From JAGVPT01 sp964642725 (GTDB lineage: Bacteria > Bacteroidota > Ignavibacteria > UBA10030 > UBA8401), in the NCBI GenBank assembly GCA_964642725.1, contig CAZXQG010000003.1:1-64000 (forward strand): a stretch of 64,000 bases of DNA, read 5' to 3'. Every line of letters begins with the position of its first letter. The stretch's first letter is position 1. The notes under the pieces are model-generated. The model worked only from the letters and a program-made list of their open reading frames with translations, did not search any database and was not told the DNA's origin. Of the stretch, positions 53,526 through 60,975 are shown piece after piece. A program made the position numbers and the translations under genes.

Positions 53526-54191
53526 TTATAAGTGAGGCTGACTTTCGTACGGTACAATGAGCACAAGCGTTATATACAGCACCACCCCCGCTCCGAAGGA
53601 AGCCAGACACAAAATAATATACAGCAATCTCAACAATGTGGAGTCAATCGAAAAATATTTTGCCAGGCCGCCGCAAACCCCGCCCAGTTTTTTATCGGAC
53701 CGGGAACGCCTGAATGTGCGGTATGGCGTCACGGGAGGCGGAGGCTGATCAGCCTGGAAATCTGCAGGTTGCTCAGCAGCCGGCGCTCGTTCCGCTTGCC
53801 GATAATAAATGATCGCCATCCCGAGTAAAATAAGCATGATCGGAAATACTAGACTCCACGAGATGTCCCATATATGGAGAAAAGAAAACAACCCCAAGTT
53901 GGAGAACAATACTATTGCACCTCCAAAAATGAGGGCGACCCCAAACAATTTTCGCGCGTTTGTCGTGCGAGATTCTGCGGGCGCTTCCATCCCTCCCGCG
54001 TCGATCATTCGCTTCGGCATAATAATCGCACAGGCGATGTAAAGAACAAATCCTGAACCGCCAAAAAATGCCAGGAGCACAAAAAGCACACGCATGATCA
54101 CAGAATCGACGTCAAAATACTCCGCCAGGCCGCCGCATACCCCCGCGATGACCTTGTTCGTTCTTGACTTGAATAATCGTTTCGGTTCCAT
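53526..54191 (-). CDS. Protein with two PspC domains
   Basis: 221 residues from ATG 54191; an upstream GTG at 54197 is possible. PspC domain 1 (about 4-62) has TNKVIAGVCGGLAEYFDVDS and VLYIACAIIMPKR. Two central hydrophobic helices follow (FGVALIFGGAIVLFSNLG, LVFPIMLILLGMAIIYY). PspC domain 2 (about 160-220) has SDKKLGGVCGGLAKYFSIDS and VVLYITLVLIVPYE. PspC proteins sense or transmit membrane stress in phage-shock systems. Two copies in one chain with a LiaF-like segment between is a fused layout. It forms an operon with the downstream membrane protein. A 14-bp inverted repeat lies in its upstream region. Confidence 0.9.
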   Translation of the reverse strand: MEPKRLFKSRTNKVIAGVCGGLAEYFDVDSVIMRVLFVLLAFFGGSGFVLYIACAIIMPKRMIDAGGMEAPAESRTTNARKLFGVALIFGGAIVLFSNLGLFSFLHIWDISWSLVFPIMLILLGMAIIYYRQAERAPAAEQPADFQADQPPPPVTPYRTFRRSRSDKKLGGVCGGLAKYFSIDSTLLRLLYIILCLASFGAGVVLYITLVLIVPYESQPHL

Positions 54192-54233
54192 AAGCACCTC
54201 AGTCGTCTAAATGAAGGACTTTGAAGATTCCGG

Positions 54234-54328
54234 CCTCCAAATAGTATTACGAATGTTCCGCTATAATGTTACAGGAATTAACGAACCTGTTTTCTCGATA
54301 AACCACTCGGAAGGATACTATTTGGAGG
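54234..54328. repeat. 14-bp perfect inverted repeat upstream of the PspC gene
   Basis: CCTCCAAATAGTAT (54234-54247) and its exact reverse complement (54315-54328) flank 67 bp that contain a further GTTCCG/CGGAA pair. It lies between frr and the PspC gene, next to but separate from the frr terminator. It could be an operator pair or a small palindromic element. Confidence 0.7.
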
Positions 54329-54346
54329 GTAAATTGTCAAGTGGAT

Positions 54347-54380
54347 AAAAAAAAAGCCCCACCGAAATTCGTGAGGCTTT
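54347..54380 (-). terminator. Intrinsic terminator after frr
   Basis: On the minus strand, AAAGCCTCAC and GTGGGGCTTT pair (one G-U) around a GAATTTCG loop, followed by a T-run of nine. It lies 23 bp after the frr stop. Confidence 0.93.
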
Positions 54381-54402
54381 GACACAATACGCTCTTCCTT
54401 AT

Positions 54403-54960
54403 TTACACCTCCATAATTTCCTTTTCTTTCGCCACGAGGAGGTTCTCGATATCCTTGATATGCTGGTCGGTGGATTTTTGAACTTCCTGCTCCCCCCGCT
54501 TCCGTTCGTCTTCAGAAAAGTGTTCGTCCTTTTCGGCTTTTTTTAAATGCTCGTTCGTGTCACGTCGAATGTTGCGGATGGCAACCTTCCCTTCTTCGCC
54601 GAATTTCTTGACAAGTTTGACGATCTCCTTGCGGCGTTCTTCATTGAGGGGGGGAATGGGAACGCGCACAACAGTTCCGTCGCTGCCGGGATTGAGTCCG
54701 AGATTGGCAGCAAGGATTGCTTTCTCAATATGCGCAAGCATTCCTTTGTCCCACGGCGTTATTGTGATAAGATGGACATCCGGCACGCTCACGCTTCCGA
54801 CTTGATTCAACGGCGTCATTGTGCCGTAGTAATCGACTTTCACCGCATCAAGAAGCGCTGTCGTTGCTTTACCGGTTCTTACTTTTGTCAATTCCGTGCG
54901 CACAACATCGACGGCTTTGTGCATTCGTGTTTCGCCGTCTTTCAAGATTTGTTTTAACAT
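54403..54960 (-). CDS. frr: Ribosome recycling factor
   Basis: 185 residues from ATG 54960, exactly the usual length. The two-domain RRF pattern is clear: helical domain I (MHKAVDVVRTELTKVRTGKA at the N-terminus; HFSEDERKRGEQEVQKSTDQ at the C-terminus) and the inserted domain II, with YYGTMTPLNQVGSVSVPDVH and PNSDG-like GLNPGSDGTVVRVPIPPLNE. RRF with EF-G splits the ribosome after termination. It follows pyrH by 25 bp and is the last gene of the rplM-to-frr cluster. A strong terminator follows. Confidence 0.97.
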   Translation of the reverse strand: MLKQILKDGETRMHKAVDVVRTELTKVRTGKATTALLDAVKVDYYGTMTPLNQVGSVSVPDVHLITITPWDKGMLAHIEKAILAANLGLNPGSDGTVVRVPIPPLNEERRKEIVKLVKKFGEEGKVAIRNIRRDTNEHLKKAEKDEHFSEDERKRGEQEVQKSTDQHIKDIENLLVAKEKEIMEV

Positions 54961-54985
54961 AGCCTCACCCAATGATGTTATTGGA

Positions 54986-55720
54986 TTAGTTTATAGCAGC
55001 CACGCTGTCGTCCACCGCTGTCCCTACTTTTTCTCCGAGAACCAACCTGCGGAGGTTGGACGGAATGTTCATGTTGAAAATTGCAATCGGCAGATGATTT
55101 TCCTTGCAGAGGGTTATCGCCGTCATGTCCATAACGCGCAAATCTTTTCGCAGCACATCCTGGTAAGAAATATGCGGGATATGCTTTGCTGAAGGATTTT
55201 TCTCCGGGTCGGAATCGTACACGCCATCAACGCGGGTTCCTTTAATGATAACGTCCGCCCCGATTTCAATCGCACGAAGCACAGCAGCCGTGTCGGTGGT
55301 AAAATACGGATTGCCCGTACCAGCGGCAAAGATCACCAAGCGCCCTTTTTCCAGGTGACGGATTGCACGGCGCCGAATGAACGGTTCGGCGATCCGTTCC
55401 ATGTTGATCGCTGTCTGGCAACGCGTAAAGACACCATGACGTTCGAGAGCGCTTTGGAGTGCGAGCGCGTTGATCACGGTTGCGAGCATACCCATGTGGT
55501 CGCCCGTCACTTTGTCGATGCCGTCGGACGAGTTCTCAATGCCGCGATATATATTGCCCCCTCCGATCACAATACCGATCTGCACGCCGAGTTCGTGCAC
55601 GCTTTTGATCTCTTCGGCATACTTCCCGATAACATCCGAGTCGATCCCATATTCTTTCTCGCCCATCAGCGACTCGCCGCTGAGTTTCAGCATTATTCTC
55701 TTGTACGCTGGCTTCGGCAT
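54986..55720 (-). CDS. pyrH: Uridylate kinase (UMP kinase)
   Basis: 244 residues from ATG 55720 (GAGG in front). The amino-acid-kinase fold has RIMLKLSGESLMGEKEYGID at the N-terminus, then VIGGGNIYRGI, DKVTGDHMGMLATVINALAL, IFAAGTGNPYFTTDTAAVLR, GTRVDGVYDSDPEKNPSA and VMDMTAITLCKENHLPIAIF. All are typical of bacterial hexameric UMP kinase, which makes UDP from UMP with ATP and is controlled by GTP and UTP. It lies between tsf and frr, a conserved order. An intrinsic terminator in the 54-bp gap before it means that expression depends on read-through or on a promoter in that gap. Confidence 0.97.
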   Translation of the reverse strand: MPKPAYKRIMLKLSGESLMGEKEYGIDSDVIGKYAEEIKSVHELGVQIGIVIGGGNIYRGIENSSDGIDKVTGDHMGMLATVINALALQSALERHGVFTRCQTAINMERIAEPFIRRRAIRHLEKGRLVIFAAGTGNPYFTTDTAAVLRAIEIGADVIIKGTRVDGVYDSDPEKNPSAKHIPHISYQDVLRKDLRVMDMTAITLCKENHLPIAIFNMNIPSNLRRLVLGEKVGTAVDDSVAAIN

Positions 55721-55738
55721 AGTGATCCTCTTGGATAA

Positions 55739-55769
55739 AAAGAAAGGTCTCGCAAGAGACCTTTCTTTC
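55739..55769 (-). terminator. Intrinsic terminator between tsf and pyrH
   Basis: On the minus strand, AAAGAAAGGTCTC and GAGACCTTTCTTT form a 13-bp perfect stem with a TTGC loop and end in a short T-run (TTTTT). It lies just after the tsf stop and about 20 bp before the pyrH ATG, inside what would otherwise be one operon. Confidence 0.88.
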
Positions 55770-55774
55770 AACGA

Positions 55775-56638
55775 TTATTTTTCTTCGCCGAGTTGATACC
55801 GCTTGAACTGACGAACCGCAAGTTTGTCATTGTGTTTTGTCGACGCTTCCTGCAAAACCTCTTTGATGATTTTGCTCGCGTCTTTGATGAAGCTTTGCTC
55901 GAGAAGAACTACTTCCTGAAAATACTTTTCGAGCCTGCCCGTCGCGATGCGCTCGACAACCTGATCCGGCTTCCCTTCGTTCTTCGCTTGCTGCCGGTAG
56001 ATGTCGAGCTCCTGTTCGATAACCTTCTTGCTGACTTCCTCCCGGGAAACAACGCTCGGATTCATGGCAGCCGCCTGCATAGCGACATCGCGCGCTATTG
56101 TCTTTGCTGCGTCGGACGCCGCGCCGGTCGCGAGCTCAACAAGGACGCCGATCTTGCTTCCCATGTGAGTATACGCTTCAATGACGCTGTTGTCGGCAGC
56201 AATAACGTCGAACCGTTTGATCTCAATCTTCTCGCCGATCTTCCCGACGAGGTCCGACAAGGCGTCAGCCACTGTTCTCTTGTCGTTGTACGAAAGAGCA
56301 AGCAATTCGGCGATCGATTTCGGCACTTTCCGTTCGACGATCGAAGCCACATCGTTTGCGAATTGAATGAAGTCCTGGCTCCGCGCAACGAAATCGGTCT
56401 CGCTGTTGATTTCAACGATGACGCCGAGTTTTCCGCCGTTCGAAACCCTCGTCACGATCATACCCTGGTTCGCAACGCGGTCGGCGCGCTTTTCTGCCGT
56501 CGCCGCCCCTTTCTTCCGAAGAAATTCAATAGCTTTTTCCATATCGCCGCCGGTTGCTTCAAGAGCATGCTTGCAATCCATCATCCCGGCCCCGGTTTTT
56601 TCCCGTAATTTTTTTACTGTCTCGCTTGTAATAGCCAT
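55775..56638 (-). CDS. tsf: Elongation factor Ts
   Basis: 287 residues. The N-terminal UBA-like domain has TVKKLREKTGAGMMDCKHAL, the hallmark of EF-Ts. The core has MIVTRVSNGGKLGVIVEINS, ETDFVARSQDFIQFANDVAS, AMNPSVVSREEVSKKVIEQE, and KYFQEVVLLEQSFIKDASKI near the C-terminus. EF-Ts is the nucleotide exchange factor for EF-Tu. It follows rpsB by 41 bp in the standard rpsB-tsf order. The terminator that follows would lower expression of pyrH and frr relative to tsf. Confidence 0.97.
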   Translation of the reverse strand: MAITSETVKKLREKTGAGMMDCKHALEATGGDMEKAIEFLRKKGAATAEKRADRVANQGMIVTRVSNGGKLGVIVEINSETDFVARSQDFIQFANDVASIVERKVPKSIAELLALSYNDKRTVADALSDLVGKIGEKIEIKRFDVIAADNSVIEAYTHMGSKIGVLVELATGAASDAAKTIARDVAMQAAAMNPSVVSREEVSKKVIEQELDIYRQQAKNEGKPDQVVERIATGRLEKYFQEVVLLEQSFIKDASKIIKEVLQEASTKHNDKLAVRQFKRYQLGEEK

Positions 56639-56679
56639 ACGACGTTTTCTTCTCTCATCTATGAATATTATAAATTCAG

Positions 56680-57474
56680 TTACTCTTTTTCTTCGATCTT
56701 AGCGGTTTCTTCCTTGCTAACAACGTGTTCTTTGCTTGCAGCCTCTTCCTGCTTCTCATGTTCCTCAGGAACTTCCTGCTGACGAGCCTTTGCCCGTTCC
56801 GTACCTTCAAGGATCGCGTCCGCAATTGCGCGCGTGATCACCTGCACGGTTTTCAACGCATCGTCGTTTCCTGGGATAATGTAATTAATTTCATCAGGGT
56901 CGCAATTCGTATCGACGATTGCAAACACGGGAATACCAAGCCGTTTCGCTTCCTTCACGGCGATCGATTCTTTTTTGACGTCGACGACAAACAGAGCGCC
57001 GGGAAGCCTTGTCATTTCGACAACACCCGAAAGAGTTTTACTGAGCTTGTCTTTTTCCCGCGTAAGAAAAAGCCCTTCCTTCTTTGTGATCTTCTCGAAC
57101 GTGCCGTCGGATTCCATCTTCTCAATATTCGTCAGCCTCTTGACGCTCTTCCTGATCGTAGTGAAATTTGTCAATGCGCCGCCAAGCCAGCGTTCGCTGA
57201 TGTAATACTGGTTGCAGCGTTTCGCTTCTTCAAGAATAACGTCTTTCGCCTGCTTCTTCGTCCCGACGAAAAGAATCTTCTTCCCTTCGGCGGCAATATT
57301 CGCAATAGCGGTGCATGCTACTTCGATCAATTCTTGCGATTTTTTAAGGTCGATAATATGAATCCCGTTGCGTTCCATAAAAATATATGGCTTCATCTTG
57401 GGATTCCATCGGCGGGTGAGGTGCCCGAAATGGGCGCCTGCACCGAGGAGGTCGGCGAGTTCTACACGTGGCAT
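56680..57474 (-). CDS. rpsB: 30S ribosomal protein S2
   Basis: 264 residues with AAGGA eight bases before the ATG. Family motifs are LLGAGAHFGHLTRRWNPKMK, IFMERNGIHIIDLKKSQEL, GKKILFVGTKKQAKDVILEE, YISERWLGGALTNFTTIRKS, PGALFVVDVKKESIAVKEAK and LGIPVFAIVDTNCDPDEINY. The last 35 residues (EVPEEHEKQEEAASKEHVVS) are a charged tail beyond the normal fold, common in this group. S2 joins the small subunit late in assembly and in several bacteria represses its own operon. A structured leader of about 150 bp precedes it. Confidence 0.97.
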   Translation of the reverse strand: MPRVELADLLGAGAHFGHLTRRWNPKMKPYIFMERNGIHIIDLKKSQELIEVACTAIANIAAEGKKILFVGTKKQAKDVILEEAKRCNQYYISERWLGGALTNFTTIRKSVKRLTNIEKMESDGTFEKITKKEGLFLTREKDKLSKTLSGVVEMTRLPGALFVVDVKKESIAVKEAKRLGIPVFAIVDTNCDPDEINYIIPGNDDALKTVQVITRAIADAILEGTERAKARQQEVPEEHEKQEEAASKEHVVSKEETAKIEEKE

Positions 57475-57625
57475 GGTATTCCTTCTATGGTTAGTTTAGT
57501 CTTCTACTTTCGTCATCCTCGTCCGGGATGGCGCCGAAGGCGCCACACTTCCGCACAAGTCGGAAAGTATGCTTGATGGTACGTAACAGAAGAGCGCGAA
57601 CAAACTGCAGTCCGCGCATTGTCTG
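57475..57625 (-). promoter_or_regulatory. Structured leader before rpsB
   Basis: The 151-bp gap between rpsI and rpsB contains a perfect hairpin TGGCGCC-TTC-GGCGCCA (57529-57545) and next to it a second stem, ACTTTCCG/CGGAAGT with one bulge (57546-57569). Neither is followed by a T-run. Such a leader could be the S2 autoregulation site or the promoter region of rpsB-tsf. This is inference from structure and position. Confidence 0.45.
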
Positions 57626-58018
57626 TCATCGTTTTGAAAATTGAAATCGTTTACGTGCTTTTTTCTGCCCGTACTTCTTCCGCTCAACCATGCGCGGATC
57701 GCGGGTCAAGAGAGCATGACTGCGCAGTGAAGTGCGGAATTCATCGCTCGCTTCGAGAAGTGCCCGTGCAATACCAAGTCGCATTGCGCCGGCTTGTCCC
57801 GCAGCTCCGCCTCCCTCAACGGTCACTGCAACATCGTATTTACCCGCAGTGTCGGTGACGCTGAACGGTTTTACGATATCCGCGCGGTAGATTTCCTGAG
57901 GGAAATATTTTTCGAACGGTTGTTTGTTCACAACAATTGCACCGGAACCCGCTTTGAGGATCACACGAGCTACCGAAGTTTTGCGTCGTCCGACTGCGGT
58001 GATATTGTGTTGAGGCAT
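57626..58018 (-). CDS. rpsI: 30S ribosomal protein S9
   Basis: 130 residues, the typical length. Motifs: ITAVGRRKTSVARVILKAGS, IVVNKQPFEKYFPQEIYRAD, VEGGGAAGQAGAMRLGIARA and the basic C-terminal tail DPRMVERKKYGQKKARKRF ending SKR, which reaches the decoding site. AAGGA precedes the ATG. It follows rplM by 34 bp, the conserved rplM-rpsI pair. Confidence 0.97.
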   Translation of the reverse strand: MPQHNITAVGRRKTSVARVILKAGSGAIVVNKQPFEKYFPQEIYRADIVKPFSVTDTAGKYDVAVTVEGGGAAGQAGAMRLGIARALLEASDEFRTSLRSHALLTRDPRMVERKKYGQKKARKRFQFSKR

Positions 58019-58052
58019 TCTAATCCTTCACTGTCATAATGGCGTTGATGAT

Positions 58053-58502
58053 TTAACTTTTGAGCGCGAGTGCTTCCGGTTTTTGAGCCGCGTGCGGATG
58101 TTCAGCTCCGGTATACACTTTCAGTTTCTTTAAGATGCGCTTGCCCAAACGATTGTGCGGAAGCATTCCTTTCACGGCATGTTCAAGCACTCGTTCAGGA
58201 TTGTTCTTGATCACGTCCTTGAAGCTTTCAAACACCGCACCGCCGGGGTATCCGGTGTAATGGAAATACTCTTTCTTGTCGGTCCGCTTGCCCGTCACTT
58301 TGATCTTCTCTGCGTTGACGACAACGACGAAATCGCCGGTGTCAACGTTGGGTGTAAAGATCGGTTTGTGCTTTCCCCGAAGAATTTTTGCAACCTGCGT
58401 TGCAACCCTTCCTAGAGTTTGCCCTTGAGCGTCCACGAGATACCACTTTTGCTCGATTTCGCTCTCTTTAAAAAAATATGTGCTTTTATCTCCGAAAGCC
58501 AA
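58053..58502 (-). CDS. rplM: 50S ribosomal protein L13
   Basis: 149 residues from a TTG at 58502, which lies five bases after GGAGG. A GTG at 58514 overlaps that ribosome site and is less likely. Motifs: WYLVDAQGQTLGRVATQVAK, LRGKHKPIFTPNVDTGDFVV, KKEYFHYTGYPGGAVFESFK, ERVLEHAVKGMLPHNRLGKR and LKVYTGAEHPHAAQKPEAL. L13 is an early assembly protein of the large subunit. It is first in the rplM-to-frr run. The 89-bp gap upstream, after the pyruvate dehydrogenase E2 gene, should hold its promoter. Confidence 0.95.
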   Translation of the reverse strand: MAFGDKSTYFFKESEIEQKWYLVDAQGQTLGRVATQVAKILRGKHKPIFTPNVDTGDFVVVVNAEKIKVTGKRTDKKEYFHYTGYPGGAVFESFKDVIKNNPERVLEHAVKGMLPHNRLGKRILKKLKVYTGAEHPHAAQKPEALALKS

Positions 58503-58591
58503 TGAAACCTCCACGATTCAATATTCAAAATTATACAGCTTTTAAATTTACGCTAAAACCCGTGAAAAAGCAAGAATTTTTTATGATAAAA

Positions 58592-59818
58592 TTACATCGC
58601 GAGCTTCCAAGGGTTTTCTAGAATTAACTTCACTTCCTGCATAAATTGGGCGCCGACTGCACCGTCGACGACGCGATGGTCGCACGAAAGAGTCAGCTTT
58701 AGCCTGTGTCCGGGAACAATCTGCCCATTTTCGACAACCGGCTTTTCCACAATAGCACCTACTGCCAGAATCGCCGCCTCGGGCGGATTAATGATTGCCG
58801 CGAATTCCTCCACGCCGAGCATTCCCAGATTGCTCACCGTAAAAGTTCCTCCGCTGAATTCATCCGGCTTGAGCTTCTTATCCCTAGCTTTAGCCGCCAA
58901 TTCTTTCGACTCGGTCGCAATCTCAAATAGGCTCCTCATATCTGTATTACGGATGACCGGCGTAATCAAGCCATCGTCAATGGCCACCGCAACACCCACA
59001 TTGATTGCGCCATGCTGAATAATCTTATCGCCTGCGAATGAGGAATTCACTATTGGATGATTGCGAAGGGCAAGCGCACACGCTCTGACGATGATATCGT
59101 TGAAACTTACTTTCACGTCGCCGCTTGTATTTAACGATGAACGAAGGTCGATGGCACGTTTCATGTCGATTTCGTATGTAAGGTAAAAGTGAGGTGCCGT
59201 CGTCTTGCTCTCCACCAGTCTCTTGGCGATAGTCTTGCGCATCAACGATAATGGAATTTCCTGCGATGTACCGGCGACATACGGCTGTGCTCTGCGGCCT
59301 GCACTTTTTGAAAGAGAAAGCTCGAGATCCTTCTTGACAATCCGCCCCAACGGCCCGGAGCCGCTGATAGAATGTAAATCTATTTTGTTCTGGGCGGCAA
59401 TTACCTTTGCGAGTGGAGATGCTTTCACATGTTCGTCGCCCCCTCTGACTGATGGTGCGGCGGTCGCTGCCGAAGGGGGAAGTTTTTCTGCCGATTTTGA
59501 TGAAGGGGCTGCACCAGCCGGCGCACCATGTCCAGCGCTTGGAGTACCTGTGTCGACAAGCAGCGAGGAGATGTCTTCCGTTGCCCCACCGATGATTGCA
59601 ATCGGCTTTCCTACTGCCGCACCTTTTCCTTCGGCTACAAATATTTTTCGTAAAACACCGGTGTCGTATGCCTCAAGTTCCATGTCGGCTTTGTCTGTTT
59701 GCACTTCGGCAATAATCTCTCCCTGCTTCACCGATTCGCCTTCCTTTTTCAACCACTTCAGGATAATTCCTTCTTCCATTGTATCGCTGAGTTTCGGCAT
59801 TGCTATTTTTGTTGCCAT
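58592..59818 (-). CDS. pdhC: Dihydrolipoamide acyltransferase (E2) of pyruvate dehydrogenase
   Basis: 408 residues. One lipoyl domain (about 1-78) has the lipoylated lysine K43 in EVQTDKADMELEAYDTGV. An Ala/Pro-rich linker follows. The subunit-binding domain (about 131-168) has KASPLAKVIAAQNKIDLHSI and GSGPLGRIVKKDLE. The catalytic domain (about 185-408) ends with LSCDHRVVDGAVGAQFMQEV, holding the active-site His and Asp. E2 transfers the acetyl group from lipoate to CoA and forms the core of the complex. It follows the E1 alpha and E1 beta genes on the same strand, so it is the E2 of that complex. No E3 gene follows; rplM is next. Confidence 0.93.
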   Translation of the reverse strand: MATKIAMPKLSDTMEEGIILKWLKKEGESVKQGEIIAEVQTDKADMELEAYDTGVLRKIFVAEGKGAAVGKPIAIIGGATEDISSLLVDTGTPSAGHGAPAGAAPSSKSAEKLPPSAATAAPSVRGGDEHVKASPLAKVIAAQNKIDLHSISGSGPLGRIVKKDLELSLSKSAGRRAQPYVAGTSQEIPLSLMRKTIAKRLVESKTTAPHFYLTYEIDMKRAIDLRSSLNTSGDVKVSFNDIIVRACALALRNHPIVNSSFAGDKIIQHGAINVGVAVAIDDGLITPVIRNTDMRSLFEIATESKELAAKARDKKLKPDEFSGGTFTVSNLGMLGVEEFAAIINPPEAAILAVGAIVEKPVVENGQIVPGHRLKLTLSCDHRVVDGAVGAQFMQEVKLILENPWKLAM

Positions 59819-59880
59819 CTGTTAGTCGCTTTCCCGTTGTGAAATAACTTTTTAGCTAACGCTACGCAGTGTTAGGATTT

Positions 59881-59966
59881 ACAAAGGACACAAAAAAACA
59901 CGAAGATGGTTATGGAACAATCTCCATAGATGTGTTCTGTTCGTGTTCTTCGTGATCTTAGTGGAT
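59881..59966. repeat. Palindromic intergenic element of the CACGAAG type, second copy
   Basis: The left arm ACAAAGGACACAAAAAAACA continues with CGAAG. The right arm TTCGTGTTCTTCGTGATC (59940-) continues to TTAGTGGATC; its reverse complement is a CACGAAGAACACGAA repeat. The sequence is the same type as in the element at 52765-52928. It lies in the 157-bp gap between E1 beta and E2 of the dehydrogenase. Confidence 0.7.
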
Positions 59967-59975
59967 CATTCAACA

Positions 59976-60953
59976 TCAACGATAGAGAACTTTCTTGACT
60001 GCCGCGATTACCTTAGGAGCGCTTGGCAGCGCTTGCTTCTCGAGATTTGTCGCATACGGCATCGGAATATCGGCACCGTTCAGCCGTTCTATTGGCGCGT
60101 CAAGAAAATCGAACGCTTTCGAATATATGCGGCTCGCAATTTCAGCGCCGACCGATGCAAACGGCCACGCCTCCTCCACAATGACGCACCGGTTTGTTTT
60201 TTTGACAGAATTAACAATCAGGTCTTCGTCCAACGGACGAATCGTGCGCGGATCGATCACCTCGGCTTCAATTCCTTCTTTCATTAATTCGTCGGCAGCC
60301 GCGAGTGCAACATGAAGCATCTTTGACCATGCAACGATTGTCACGTGCTCGCCTTTGCGCTTAATGTCCCCGACGCCGATCGGAATCGTGTATTCTTCTT
60401 CCGGCACTTCCCCTTTATGCCCGTACATCATCTCGCTCTCCATAAACATCACCGGATTGTCATCCCGGATTGCGGACTTCAGCAATCCTTTTCCGTCGGC
60501 CGGAGTTGACGGCACAATCACGATTAACCCCGGAACGTGGGATAGCATTGATTCGAGCGATTGGGAGTGCTGCGAAGCGAGGGCATGAGCTGCACCGGAG
60601 GGGCCACGGATCACAATCGGCACTTTGAATTGCCCGCCGGACATATACCGTATTTTTGCCGCATTGTTGAACAACTGGTCGAAAGCAAGGATGGCAAAAT
60701 TCCAAGTCATCATTTCTACAATGGGCCGGAGGCCCACCATCGCGGCGCCTATTCCTAATCCCGCAAACCCGGCTTCAGTAATCGGCGTGTCAATCACTCT
60801 TTTCTCGCCGAATTTCTGCAGCATGCCCTGGCTCACCTTGTATGCCCCTTGATACTGTCCAACTTCTTCACCCATCAAAAATACATTCGGGTCCCTCTCC
60901 ATCTCTTCACACATTGCTTGATTTAATGCTTCGCGAAATGCAATCACTGCCAT
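59976..60953 (-). CDS. pdhB: Pyruvate dehydrogenase E1 component, beta subunit
   Basis: 325 residues. Motifs of the transketolase-like beta subunit: FREALNQAMCEEMERDPNVF, LMGEEVGQYQGAYKVSQGML, RVIDTPITEAGFAGLGIGAA, VPIVIRGPSGAAHALASQHS, SQSLESMLSHVPGLIVIVPS and EAEVIDPRTIRPLDEDLIVN, then VIVEEAWPFASVGAEIASRI. Together with the alpha subunit it binds thiamine diphosphate and decarboxylates the 2-oxo acid. GGGA lies upstream of the ATG. It starts 22 bp after the alpha gene. An intergenic repeat element of 86 bp lies just downstream, before E2. Confidence 0.95.
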   Translation of the reverse strand: MAVIAFREALNQAMCEEMERDPNVFLMGEEVGQYQGAYKVSQGMLQKFGEKRVIDTPITEAGFAGLGIGAAMVGLRPIVEMMTWNFAILAFDQLFNNAAKIRYMSGGQFKVPIVIRGPSGAAHALASQHSQSLESMLSHVPGLIVIVPSTPADGKGLLKSAIRDDNPVMFMESEMMYGHKGEVPEEEYTIPIGVGDIKRKGEHVTIVAWSKMLHVALAAADELMKEGIEAEVIDPRTIRPLDEDLIVNSVKKTNRCVIVEEAWPFASVGAEIASRIYSKAFDFLDAPIERLNGADIPMPYATNLEKQALPSAPKVIAAVKKVLYR

Positions 60954-60975
60954 ACTTCATTTTCCCTTTTTAATA

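Noticed and set aside
55793..57576. Long plus-strand frames (271 and 283 codons) over tsf and rpsB
   Set aside because: Both are opposite to highly conserved translation genes and contain no domain.
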